From: Microthyrium microscopicum
Taxonomy: Eukaryota > Ascomycota > Dothideomycetes > Microthyriales > Microthyriaceae
NCBI GenBank assembly: GCA_010405405.1
Contig: MU004236.1
Span: forward strand, 1,866,070 to 1,930,069
Length of the DNA: 64,000 nt
Reading direction: 5' to 3'
The position numbers were made by a program, and so were the translations under genes. This document shows positions 22,385 to 32,512 of the stretch, piece by piece; positions within the stretch are counted from its first letter, which is position 1; every line of letters begins with the position of its first letter. Under the pieces are notes generated by a model that searched no databases, was not told where the DNA came from, and saw only the letters and a program-made list of their open reading frames with translations.

Positions 22385-23674
22385 TCAGTCATCCGAATCT
22401 TCAGAATCATCATCCTGCGGCCACGGAATCGCTGGAGGTCCAGGTCGGTTCGGTTGCGCTGCTTTCCCCTGTGGTGGACTGCTAGTGATGGTAAATGAGT
22501 ATTTTCCTGCAGCAGAACCATCAAGAGTGACTTGAACCCCATACTCTGGTAGATCAATCTTTTGCTCCTTTCCAAAGTCCAGCGGCGAACTATTCAGATG
22601 CCCACCTCGGTTCATATGACAACCTGCGAGTGATGGATGTGTGTCTATAACTTTGATAGGCGGTGCAGAATAACCGCCATCCGTTCTCACAACATATGGA
22701 AGCAATCCCTGGCTACAAGACCCCTTGTCCTGCGCCAAATCTGTTCTTACTTCAAATGCTAGGACCGCAGTGTTGTTGAGTCGAACAGTGACCATTTTAG
22801 TACCACCAGGTACCTCGATGGGATCCAGTGAATGCTTTGTTGTGCCTGCGGTCGAGATACAGTCAACCTGGTTGTCATCGATCCAGCCAAGTTTCCATTT
22901 ATGCCAGGCCAGCAGCTCGGGAGACGTCCCATTGATCAAGCCCATGATATCGAAGCCGCCCGCCCAAGCTCCAACGGGTAGCTTCAATCCGTCCGGCGGA
23001 TAGAGATCGGGCAAACCCATGACGTGTCCGGTTTCGTGGTTGAGCACTTTATATCCCCATTTCAGATGCAGATCTTGACCAAAAGTGACAGCGGCGCCCA
23101 TGCGAGTTCCGTCGGCCATTTTCAGGGGCGATGTTGATGTTGGTGAAAAGGAGATTTGTGCAGCGTTGCGAGTGGGAACGATGTACACTACATCACTGGG
23201 AGAATACTTGTAGCTAGTTCCAATTGCAGCGACAGCATCGCGCATATAAGCACCCATTTTAGGTCCTGACCGATTCCAGGTATAGAACGAGGATGGATTG
23301 GCCATGCGGTAGAATTTCGACTTGTCAGCATCGACGGTGAGATTTAGACGGCCATATGATGATGTGTCGTACCATTGTTGAGATTCGGGGAAGAACTTGT
23401 CATATAACGATTGAGTTGTATCGTTGGCTATTGCATCCGGGAAATCGACGAAGAACATAAACGCCTTTAAAGTTCCGGTGCTTGGTGCAAATCGGCCGTT
23501 GGGTGGTGATATACCCTCGCCTAGGCCTCCTCGACCTGGTGGAGATAGCTTGCAGACATTTGCGAGCGGAGTCCGGACTGGCTGTTGATCTACTTCAACA
23601 GGTGTTTCCAAGCTTCTCGCTACGACGGGAGACCATAATCCCAAGAGGGCTGTTAGTGCTGGTGTAGCCAACAT
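22385..23674 (-). CDS. Secreted M6-family zinc metalloprotease
   Basis: Single-exon gene for a 429-residue secreted metallopeptidase of the M6 (immune inhibitor A-like) group. An N-terminal signal peptide (MLATPALTALLGLWSPVVA) is followed by a short propeptide-like region, then the catalytic domain. The zinc motif HETGH lies at 213-217, followed by VMGLPDLY, where Asp 223 fits the third ligand typical of this clan. The stretch GGFDIMGLINGTSPELLAWHKWKLGW matches the M6 pattern after the active site. The C-terminal third is beta-rich, and the chain ends in an acidic Asp/Ser/Glu tail after a Pro-rich linker. Fungal members are thought to degrade host or environmental protein. The gene is divergent to nothing close; the next gene (MFS) is on the same strand. 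Confidence 0.88.
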   Translation of the reverse strand: MLATPALTALLGLWSPVVARSLETPVEVDQQPVRTPLANVCKLSPPGRGGLGEGISPPNGRFAPSTGTLKAFMFFVDFPDAIANDTTQSLYDKFFPESQQWYDTSSYGRLNLTVDADKSKFYRMANPSSFYTWNRSGPKMGAYMRDAVAAIGTSYKYSPSDVVYIVPTRNAAQISFSPTSTSPLKMADGTRMGAAVTFGQDLHLKWGYKVLNHETGHVMGLPDLYPPDGLKLPVGAWAGGFDIMGLINGTSPELLAWHKWKLGWIDDNQVDCISTAGTTKHSLDPIEVPGGTKMVTVRLNNTAVLAFEVRTDLAQDKGSCSQGLLPYVVRTDGGYSAPPIKVIDTHPSLAGCHMNRGGHLNSSPLDFGKEQKIDLPEYGVQVTLDGSAAGKYSFTITSSPPQGKAAQPNRPGPPAIPWPQDDDSEDSDD

Positions 23675-24361
23675 TGCTGAAGAGAAGTTGCCAAATGTCT
23701 GTCTTGGATATCAAACCATTGGGGTCGAGAGAGACGATGGTGTTGAAAGCCCCAACTCATTATAGTGCCGTTTATAGGTGAGCCAGGTACTTATGATAGG
23801 AGCTCATGTATAATCAACATTATCTCTGACCCTAGAACATATAATCTGGGGAGAAGGCTTAACGGGATTCCCGCAGATTCATTCCCCTAAATAGAGCCTC
23901 GGGTGATAACGATAAGCCAATCAAATCGATTTTGGTATAAGACGTATGATGCAATATAACAAACGTACCTTGAGTCTTCTTCTTATTCTTGTGATAAATT
24001 ATGACCCAAGTATGTGGATTATGAAAACGACTTGCATGCTCCGATTAATCATCCAAGATTCGGATTCGTACATAGGAGAAAACCCATCATGTACGAAGAA
24101 TCACTCTTTCACTTGGCTGAATATTCATGATTCTTTTACAATACCGATATATCTAAGGTACTTAAGGTAGCTACAAGTTCACAAATGAGAAATACTTATC
24201 ATTATCATACCGGTATACAATTGAATTTACGCTTCAAGGTTTCGCTCTTGACGATGAAATACAGCAGAACCATTACCATAAGAAACCCGCTCTTCAGACA
24301 AACACATACCAATTTCTCCCCAGAGGCCCCGTATTAAGCTCCACAAAAGCCAGAACAACAC
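23675..24361. other. Intergenic, M6 protease promoter
   Basis: About 690 bp, AT-rich in its right part, without a supported gene or repeat. It holds the protease promoter and the 3' flank of the next MFS gene. Confidence 0.45.
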
Positions 24362-25934
24362 TCACACATCACCATCCTCTCCCTGTCCCACCATCTTGCT
24401 ACTTTCACCACCCATCATCATCTCAGGCGCATATTTGCTATTCATCCGCCACTTCTCGCCAAAAAAGAACAGCGCAAACGGCATCGTCGCAAACGCAGAT
24501 CCAATGAATCCAAAGGTGCTCAATGCCCACGCGCCGGTCAACTTCATGACCATCGGCACAATACATAACGGAATACTCGCCGCTAACAGAATACGCATGA
24601 CTGCCGCAATGGTAAGCGCAGATAGTGTGCCGTCGGGCCTGAATGCGTCAAAGAGGTATGGTACGATGGATATCAACGTGAGCAGTGAAGCGTATGCGTA
24701 GACTGCTGTGGCTGTTATAGGCGCTATGTAGTGGACTGTTGGTTTTGCGGACCATCCAGCCCAGAAGAGGGAGGCGGGAAGGAGGAGAGACCCGATGAGT
24801 GCGGGAATGAGACGGTATTCTAGCGGCATGGGTCCGCTCATCGAGTGTGATTTATGCCGTCGGTAGAGGAATTGTTCGATAGCGATGCTAGTGAGTGCTG
24901 CGCATATAGAGCCGATTATGGCGCTTACGAAAGCAACGCCTGATCGTTCGACAGAGAAATTATAGTTTCCGCCGAGGACGATGGGGACTGTGATAAACCA
25001 TTGAAACAAGACGCCCCAGTTGAAGAGCAGATAGAGGGTGGAGAGGAGGACGATGGGTTCAGTGATGAGTTGGGTGATTGGGTGGATTACTGTGATGGTG
25101 AACATTTGGCTGAGGGTCACGCCGCTTTGGGCGGCTGGTTGTTGGAGTTTGACGCCGTTTTTGCGGGCTCGTCGGCGTGGGATTTCGCGCTGGTAGGTTT
25201 CTGACATGCCGATGCCAAAGAGCCAGACTCCAAGACCGATCATGAGGGAGACGTAGCCGGTCCATCGCCAGCCTTTGTTGGTTGCGACGAAACCGCCGAT
25301 TAGAGGACCGAGACCGGCGCCAATGTAGGAACTTGCGCCGAGGAAGGCGTAGTAGGTGTTTGTGGTTTCTGCGGACCAGATGTCGGCAAAGGTTCCTTCA
25401 ATTAGGACGAGAGATGGTCCTCCGAAGAAGCCGGCGAAGAAACGGCACACCAGCAGACCACCGATGGTTTGGGAGCGTGAGGCGCCCAATATAAATAGCA
25501 GGTTGATGGGAATAGTTATGAGGTAAATATATGATCTGCCAACGCGCTCGGCTACGTGTGGTGTGTAGATGGGTGCAAAGGCGATTCCCATGAGATATAT
25601 GGTGAAAGCAAGAACACCAACGGTCATGGAGACATGGAACTCAGCAATAACCTGTTGCAACCCCGCAGTATATGTTGTCAAACTGAAAGCTCTACTCTCT
25701 TGTTAGCTTTGTTTTTGTTGATAAGGGGTAGGTACTAGGGTGCTTCGAGACTTACACGCTGAAGCTGAACAGCCAAGCACAAGCAGATGTGTAGATCTTC
25801 CTGTGAAAAGGCCAATTCATCGGATTGGCTTCATCGTCTGGAGCCAGTGAATGAGATAGAACTTGAGATGGCATCATTGTCGTATGATTTTGATGTTTCT
25901 CTGTAGACATATGTGCTTCGGATATGTTATCCAT
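24362..25934 (-). CDS. MFS transporter, 12-TM DHA1-like
   Basis: Major facilitator of the DHA1 multidrug/polyamine exporter type. Exons 25756-25934 and 24362-25691 with a 64-bp intron give 502 residues; splicing completes FSFSVAFSLTTYTAGLQQ in the first membrane helix. The cytosolic N-terminus is followed by the DDEANPMNWPFHRKIY block that precedes helix 1 in this family. VAERVGRSYIYL corresponds to motif A, and GLGPLIGGFVATNKGWRWTGY is a motif C region with the usual WRW after it. The long central loop between the two six-helix halves is basic. It is unrelated in detail to the 17.8 kb transporter. It is probably plasma-membrane located; the substrate is unknown. Confidence 0.9.
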
Positions 25935-27850
25935 GACTGCGATATATTGTCGGTTCGTTGGATAGAAAGAAGATTGTTGAGACTAGTTGGAGACCTAATA
26001 GAAGAGTCCTGTGATGCTACTAGATAGAATCAAGTAAAGCCGGAACGATTGCTTTATATCCATTGGCATTGGAACTCGACTCGATGGCAGATAGCCTTTA
26101 TCCACCGGAATTCCAAATTTGGGTTTCCCGATCATTTTCACCGCTGACATATTTGATTGAAAGACACTAAGGCTTAGACAATGTCGAGGGTCCAAAACGA
26201 CTCCAAGCATTTGATGCGTCGCATAATTACCACAATGGTAAAAGCTTGTGGAGATATGGTGCCAAATCAGGGGTGAAAGTAGTAGGATACGATTTGAGCC
26301 GCCAATGAGACGAGACCTCTGAGAATCTCACTGTGAATATTTAGTACGCAGATAAAGCTCTAGAACGGTCAAGTAGGACGGATATAACAATGCAAATACA
26401 TGGGATAGAAAATAGGAGCTATGGTCTAGGGTGGCTTGTCTTGGGTGGTGTTGTTGATTCCTCATCAAGATCTGGATAAGAAAGGGTTGAAATTAAGGTT
26501 CTTACTGGACCCGGCTCACCATAAACACGATCCTTATGCACGGCACAACGGCTTAGGCATCATTTTCTCTTGGCTAGTCTGGGAGTGAATCAGTGAAGTC
26601 GGCAATCGACACAGCCTCACAAGGCGACCAAGAAATGTGGTTTGGAATCAATGGCTTGGAAAAATTGTCCGCGCAATAGGTATGACACTAAGTAGCTAAC
26701 CTTAGCTGCTTTGTGTAAACTTAGACTTGACTTGTAGTAGTAGCCGTAGATTTTATCGATTAAACCTGGGCTTTTCAATTCCATTAGAGCAACACCTTTT
26801 TCGTTCGAGCGTTCTATATATTCGCACATTCTACAAGTCGAACTCCGAACTCAATGCGAAGGAGAATGACTTGCAACTCAACGCACCTTTGCCCACTTCT
26901 TTAGGTCAGCTTTTCGACTTTTTGAATTTCGGAGTCGTTATTTTCTGGCTCGATAAAGCACAACGAAATCGAGTGGATAGACCATACGCAATTTTCATTT
27001 TGTTGAGAAGGACTGGAAATCAGAACTTCTAGCAAATACTGCTTCGAAGCGAGAAAAACGGCCATACTGGGGAAGATGTAAACAACCTAATTCATGCACT
27101 GGAAGAGACGATTTGGACCGATCGAGAACAGGAACGGCATCAGGTTGTTCAGTGACCGACGTGTTGAAGTCACAGCTTGTTCACGAGAAACAACGGTTCA
27201 CTTTCTTTCAGATGGCCAAATGAATCAGTATTCTTGAGCTGCAAGAGATCAATGAGTTATGCGATCCAAGGTAAAGCAAAGTTTCCATTTCACCAGTAGG
27301 GATTGGGTACCTATGAGAGACAACTGGGAGTTTCTGGTTGTCCCGCAAAGCTGATGGAATGCAGAAACCAAACGTCCAAATCCTAGAGTAATGAAGAAAA
27401 TTCCTAGCAGATTAGAAGGCGGGAAAGGAAAATGCGATTGGTTGTATGAAGGGCGTTCATGGACACGTAAAATAAGGCTTGTTGCGATGGACCAAACAAG
27501 AGACGGGATTTGGCAAAAGATGAGAGAATTTGCAAACTGCAGAAGCAGATCGGGAACTGAGAGGGAAAAAAGCTGGAGGCTGGGGAGTGGGAATTGGGGG
27601 AAAGCGCGAACGAAAGCTGGAGCAGGTGCGGGTGGCTGGAAAACCAAAACAGAAGGAAGGTTCGCTCCACTCTGCGCCGCTGTGCTCCTTCCTCACGTCT
27701 TTCGTCCACCTCTTGTCGCGACAACAAAACACCACAACCCAGCATCCCCTCTACAATCTCGCACCCCTCCCTTTAACTCATCCGATCTAAATACTATTTA
27801 CTTTCGGTCGCATAACTCTATAGCCTTCATCGCTATTCCAACATTTCACT
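25935..27850. other. Long divergent intergenic region
   Basis: About 1.9 kb between the minus-strand MFS gene and the plus-strand HeH-like gene, so it holds both promoters. The last 450 bp are purine-rich then pyrimidine-rich on the plus strand, and overlapping long open frames here (27391-27903 and its antisense) reflect that bias. Another 101-codon frame at 26727 has no recognisable domain. No RNA gene or terminal repeat seen. Confidence 0.45.
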
Positions 27851-28977
27851 ATGACGACCTGGTTAGCCAAACACAAGAAGAGCGAGCTCCAAGCCCTAGC
27901 TAAGCATGTTGACATCAAGTAAGCTCCCCCCAGACGCCACCACATACACTTGACATGATCTAATCTTGCGCTTTATAGGAACACCGATGGGTTGTTGAAA
28001 GACGATCTCGTCAATGCTATCGACGAGCACCTACGCGCCAACTCATCAAAGTATTCTGGCGACAAACTCCTCGCCGAGTTCTACGAACGCGGTGGCTCGC
28101 CAGCCAAGAAGTCTCGCGCGTCCGCCTCTGTCGATGCGCCAGAACCTGAAAAGGCCGAAAAGAAGCGCAGAAAGACTATCGTTAAGGACGCTGCCTCTCC
28201 GTAAGTATTGTCGCATAACTATGCCAGCGCGCAAATCCGCGCGTCACGTCGACGTCACTAACATCATTCTCCAGAGATGCTTCTTCTTCTGCGCTCATCC
28301 CGCGCACACCAGCTTCACTGCAGCGTCTCGCATCGCGTGTGCGCCTGCCAAACTCGCCTGCTCTGAGTCGCGCTGTGTCAAATCAAAGTACTTGGGTGTC
28401 AAATCAGTACAAGTCGCTTGTGAAACAGTCTGGAATCAAAAACAAACTGCCAACTGTCAGACAAGAACTAAGCACCATCAAGGTTGTTCACCTGCTCATC
28501 TTAATCTTTGAAGCTGTTGGACTAGGCCAAGCAAAATATCCATTTGGCAAGAGAAATCTCAAGGATCTCTCATTTGGCCCAATCGTGTTTCCTACATATG
28601 ACTATTATGTCCCCAACATCTGGAACTTTCGCCAAAGCGAAACCTGGTCGGCAAGCTTTCTCTGGCTCCTCACTAGTCTGATCGTACCTGGTGCCGTCTC
28701 GTACCTGATCAACCTGACATATGCCAATCCCCGACCCAAGACACGGAGAACACAGCCAGCGCGTCAATTTGATCCTCTGGTTTTCAGTATCGTAAAGGGT
28801 CTCCTGGCTTGGGTTATTTTCCCTCTTGGTGCCACCTTCACTTTCGGGGGACTTTTCAGTCCTGCCACTGTCACCAATGTCAATGCTGCTATTTATGGTG
28901 GCTACCATACCATGTTGATCGGTTCTGGCATTGGGATAATCACTGCCCTGTACGATGGACTGAGCTTCAAGTCATGA
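27851..28977 (+). CDS. HeH/SAP-like N-terminus with multi-span membrane C-terminus, unknown role
   Basis: Three exons (27851-27918, 27979-28200, 28275-28977) give 330 residues. The first 60 residues look like a helix-extension-helix (SAP/LEM-like) module: KSELQALAKHV, then a short turn, then LLKDDLVNAIDEHL. A basic linker with EKKRRKTIVK could be a nuclear signal. A Ser/Pro-rich spacer follows, then about four hydrophobic segments (KVVHLLILIFEAVGLG, FLWLLTSLIVPGAVSYLI, a helix around FSIVKGLLAWVIF, and one around YHTMLIGSGIGIITALY). HeH plus membrane spans is the plan of some inner nuclear membrane proteins that tether chromatin, which I suggest only as inference. I do not recognise the C-terminal domain. 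The first intron splits the HeH module. Confidence 0.78.
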
Positions 28978-29737
28978 TTCGAGCCCAGTTTGGCTTACTT
29001 GTTGGATTCGCGCGCGTTTGCTTCATTTGCTTTTGTGTTTTGGTCTCTTGTAACAAGATTGGAATGATTGACTGTACGACGGCGACTTCTTGATTCTCGT
29101 TTTGGAGGGCGGCTGGAGTCAGTCGGCGTTGATGGCGTTGCGCCTGATACCCGCGCCTAACGGCACACTTTGGGGGGGCATTGGCTACCGTTAAGAACTA
29201 TGTCCTTTGGAAGACTAGGATGGATTGCAGGATTGCATGGGGTTTCTTCCGTTTCCAGTTACGTATTTCTTGTTTTTTTCCCAAATCTAGTACCCAGTCT
29301 TCGCTTTTGGTTCTTGTAATGGAAACTTACCGTTTGTTTGTTCATTGATAAAAAGCTAGTCTGTCAAGTCTGTCCAATTGAAATGCTCGCAAATAAGCCT
29401 TGTGCGGAATATTTTCCGCGATCACCTCCACTTTCTCTCCGCAATATTGCTAGCGTCCTCGTTTATAGCATGGATCGTGGTCTTACAGGCGTGTTTGATG
29501 CATCTGATCTGCTAGGTTCGGGGTACAGGAAGGCACGATGAGGTCGTTTGGAGCCTTTCAGACGGGACTGGATCCGTGGATCGAGGTTTGCCGTTGGACT
29601 GGAATGCTTATATTCATAGTATTCCCTTCATCTCAGCTACAAGAGTTCTTCCCGGCCATACCAACTAGGCAACAACTTTATCCAGCTATACATCACCAAG
29701 TACACAAACAGGTTGTACAACTACATCACAGTACGCC
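28978..29737. other. Intergenic, promoter of the CYP504-like gene
   Basis: About 760 bp with no supported gene. A G run occurs near 29170. No motif or repeat that I can support. Confidence 0.45.
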
Positions 29738-31437
29738 ATGCTTTCACCTGTTGTAGGAGTTGCGATTCTATCAGTGCTATACGTTCTCTGGAAGTATGTC
29801 AATGCTACAGAACAACCTAAAATCAAAGGACTACCAGAAATCCCAGGCCTTCCACTTTTCGGAAGTCTCATTGAATTGGGTCAGAATCATGCAAAGGTAG
29901 CTCAGAAGTGGAGTCAGAAGTATGGTCCCGTCTTCCAAGCAAGACTCGGAACCAAGGTATGTTGTCAATTCCGCACACCTGCTCAGAAGACTGACATCGA
30001 TACTAGAGAATCGTATTCGCCAATGACTTTGATTCTGTTCGTCATTTATGGATAACCAATCAGTCAAGTCTCATATCTCGACCAACACTACATACGTTCC
30101 ACTCCGTTGTCAGTGACTCGTCCAATTTCACCATCGGAACTTCTCCATGGGATGAAAGCTGTAAACAGCGACGCAAAGCCGCTGCCACAGCACTGAATGT
30201 CCCTGCTGTAAAGTCATACATGCCAATCATAGACTTGGAGAGCTATGTCAGCATCAAAGAGCTACTTGAGAACAGTCAAGGTGGAAAAGTCATGGTCGAT
30301 CCATGCGCTTACTTCCAACGATATGCTCTCAACACCAGTCTCACACTCAACTATGGCTTCCGTATCACTGGAGATATCAACGACAAGTTACTCACAGAAA
30401 TTGCTGCAGTCGAGCGCGGGATATCCAACTTCAGATCTACAAGCAACAACTGGGAAGATTATGTACCACTTCTAAGACTGCTACCAGGAAGAAAGGCGAG
30501 CCCACTGGAGTTCAAGCAGCGAAGATCAATATACATGGCGAAACTCCTCAACATGCTAAAAGACAAGATAGCACGCGGAGAGGACAAGCCATGCATAACA
30601 GGCAACATCCTCAAAGACCCAGACGCAAAGCTAAACGCAGGTAAGTCCTCCCCCAAAACCAAACCACCCAATCTCCCATATCACCCATAACTAACACCTC
30701 TCCCAGCCCAAATCGACTCCGTCTGCCTAACAATGGTATCCGCCGGTCTAGACACCATCCCCGGCAATCTAATAATGGGCCTCGCCTTCCTCTCCACCCC
30801 CTCCGGCCAAGCAATCCAAGCCCGCGCCCACCAAGAAATCACCACCGCCTACCCCAACGGCGATGCCTGGCAAAAATGTCTCGAGGAAGAAAAGATCCCC
30901 TACCTGACAGCCTTCTACAAGGAAGTGCTGCGATATTGGACCGTTATACCGATTTGTCTACCGCGCGTCAGTATTAAGCCGATTACGTATGGCGAGTGTG
31001 TTATACCGGCTGGCACGACATTCTATATGAATGCGTATGCTGCTGATTATGATGAGACGCATTTTAAGAATCCATATGAATTCAATCCGGAACGGTATCT
31101 GAAGAGTACGGATGGCGGAGGCGACGGAGGAGCAGATGGGGATAAGGTATCCGGGACACCACATTATGCCTATGGCGCTGGTAGTCGCATGTGCGCGGGC
31201 AGTCATTTGGCCAACAAGGAGCTCTATGTAGCTTTTGTGCGTCTCATTTCCGCCTTTGAGATTCGTGCGTCGGAGAAGGTGGAGGATGCGCCGGTGATGG
31301 ATTGTTTGGAGGCGAATGCGGTGCCGACGAGTTTGACGATGGATCCGAGGGCGTTTAAGGTGCAGTTTGTGCCGAGGGATGAGGAGAAGTTAAGGGGGTG
31401 GATGGAGTGGAGTGAGGAGAGGGCGAGGGGGTTGTGA
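29738..31437 (+). CDS. Cytochrome P450, CYP504-like (phenylacetate hydroxylase type)
   Basis: Haem monooxygenase of the ER membrane. Exons 29738-29956, 30007-30640 and 30707-31437 with introns of 50 and 66 bp give 527 residues. It has an N-terminal anchor (MLSPVVGVAILSVLYVLW) and proline-rich hinge (LPEIPGLPLFGS). The I-helix has AGLDT in place of the usual AGTDT, the K-helix ExxR is EVLR (about 357-360), the PERF-like motif is NPERY, and the haem loop is YGAGSRMCAGS with Cys 447. GAGSRMCAGSHLANKELY is characteristic of the CYP504 group, which hydroxylates phenylacetate or 3-hydroxyphenylacetate for homogentisate catabolism. That substrate is inferred from resemblance. Its right flank leads to the 3.1 kb transposon and the second P450. 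Confidence 0.86.
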
Positions 31438-32430
31438 TGGGTTGGAGGATGGGATGGTGGTTGTTTGTGATGATGGGTTTTGGTGATTGGTGAATAATGG
31501 CTACTGGCTTTCGTATCTTGTTCTCATGTATATGGATAGGACAGCGCTTTGAAATTGAGCGGTTGCTAAATTTAACGCATGAAATGAAGGTTCGAGATGA
31601 GTTACTCCAGCCTTGTAAACTTGATATGTGCCAAATTTGCTGTTACGAAATTGCGTACACCGCTAACGAACGATTTTCTCCCTAACAAGAAACCTGCTAT
31701 CAACAATGGCAGATTCAAGCGATGTTCAGAGTACAGCTTGACAGATGCTCGGCTCGATACAATGCATGTGGTAATTGAGAAATGAAGCAGGTGATTTATT
31801 GGCACAAAATGTTGGCCAAGGCTTCGTGGTGCATCACTTGTTGCTGATGAAAACAGTCGAGAGCATCGCAATGCGTAACAAAGTGCAGCTGGATTTTATA
31901 CCGCATATGGTTTCAGTGGTTTGAGGAAATGTGAAGCTTTGAAGGGGAAAGTCATGCCAGCTTGATGCTTCGTGCATTTTGATCGTTTCATATGACTGGT
32001 TTTTAGCTCAGGCCACATGCCCGATGTGGTCTTCAAGAACGAAGATTTCATGAAAGTGACATGTCTGTAGGTCCGTTTTACCTACCTAGGTAGCATTGAT
32101 TTGCGATTTCTACTTGAAGTGCATTGGGAGCTAGAAGAGTGTCACCATACCAATCCATGATATATCTGATTATTGAAGACGGCACTCAGGAGACAGGACT
32201 GGGTGCTGAACCTCATAAGCCGCAGCATAACTCCTGGACTACTAATCAAGATTGAATCCACCGCCAGCCGTGAACAAACAAGACACTTTACAAGTATCCA
32301 CTACTTGCTTGGGAATATTTTGATTCCAAAGCTGGCGGGAGTGTTACCAGAACTCGATGTTGCCACACTACCGGTATCTAGTGCGTCCATCCATTTGGTA
32401 GCATCGTCAGAATCGCCCTTGTAACCATGG
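31438..32430. other. Intergenic between the CYP504-like gene and the transposon
   Basis: About 1 kb without a supported gene. The sequence right of 31.5 kb holds short overlapping open frames only. It ends in the left target-site copy of the transposon. Confidence 0.45.
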
Positions 32431-32439
32431 ATTGAAGAT
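32431..32439. repeat. Target-site duplication, left copy
   Basis: ATTGAAGAT immediately outside the left terminal repeat, identical to 35535-35543 outside the right one. It marks the insertion point. Confidence 0.88.
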
Positions 32440-32512
32440 GGTAACCACTAAATATCCACAGCCTTTTTACTAAATATCCACAGGCCCTTTTACTAAATAT
32501 CCACAGCGCTAA
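32440..32512. repeat. Left terminal inverted repeat of the MULE
   Basis: 73 bp matching the complement of 35462-35534 at 70 positions. It holds three ACTAAATATCCACAG units spaced 22-23 bp apart. One of the three differences lies in this copy (a T where the other end has C). Confidence 0.9.

Noticed and set aside
26727-27032. 101-codon plus-strand open frame
   Set aside because: No recognisable domain; lies in a long intergenic region with no supporting signals.
27391-27903. 170-codon plus-strand frame and its antisense
   Set aside because: Created by purine/pyrimidine bias in the promoter and leader of the HeH-like gene; it overlaps that gene's first exon in another frame.
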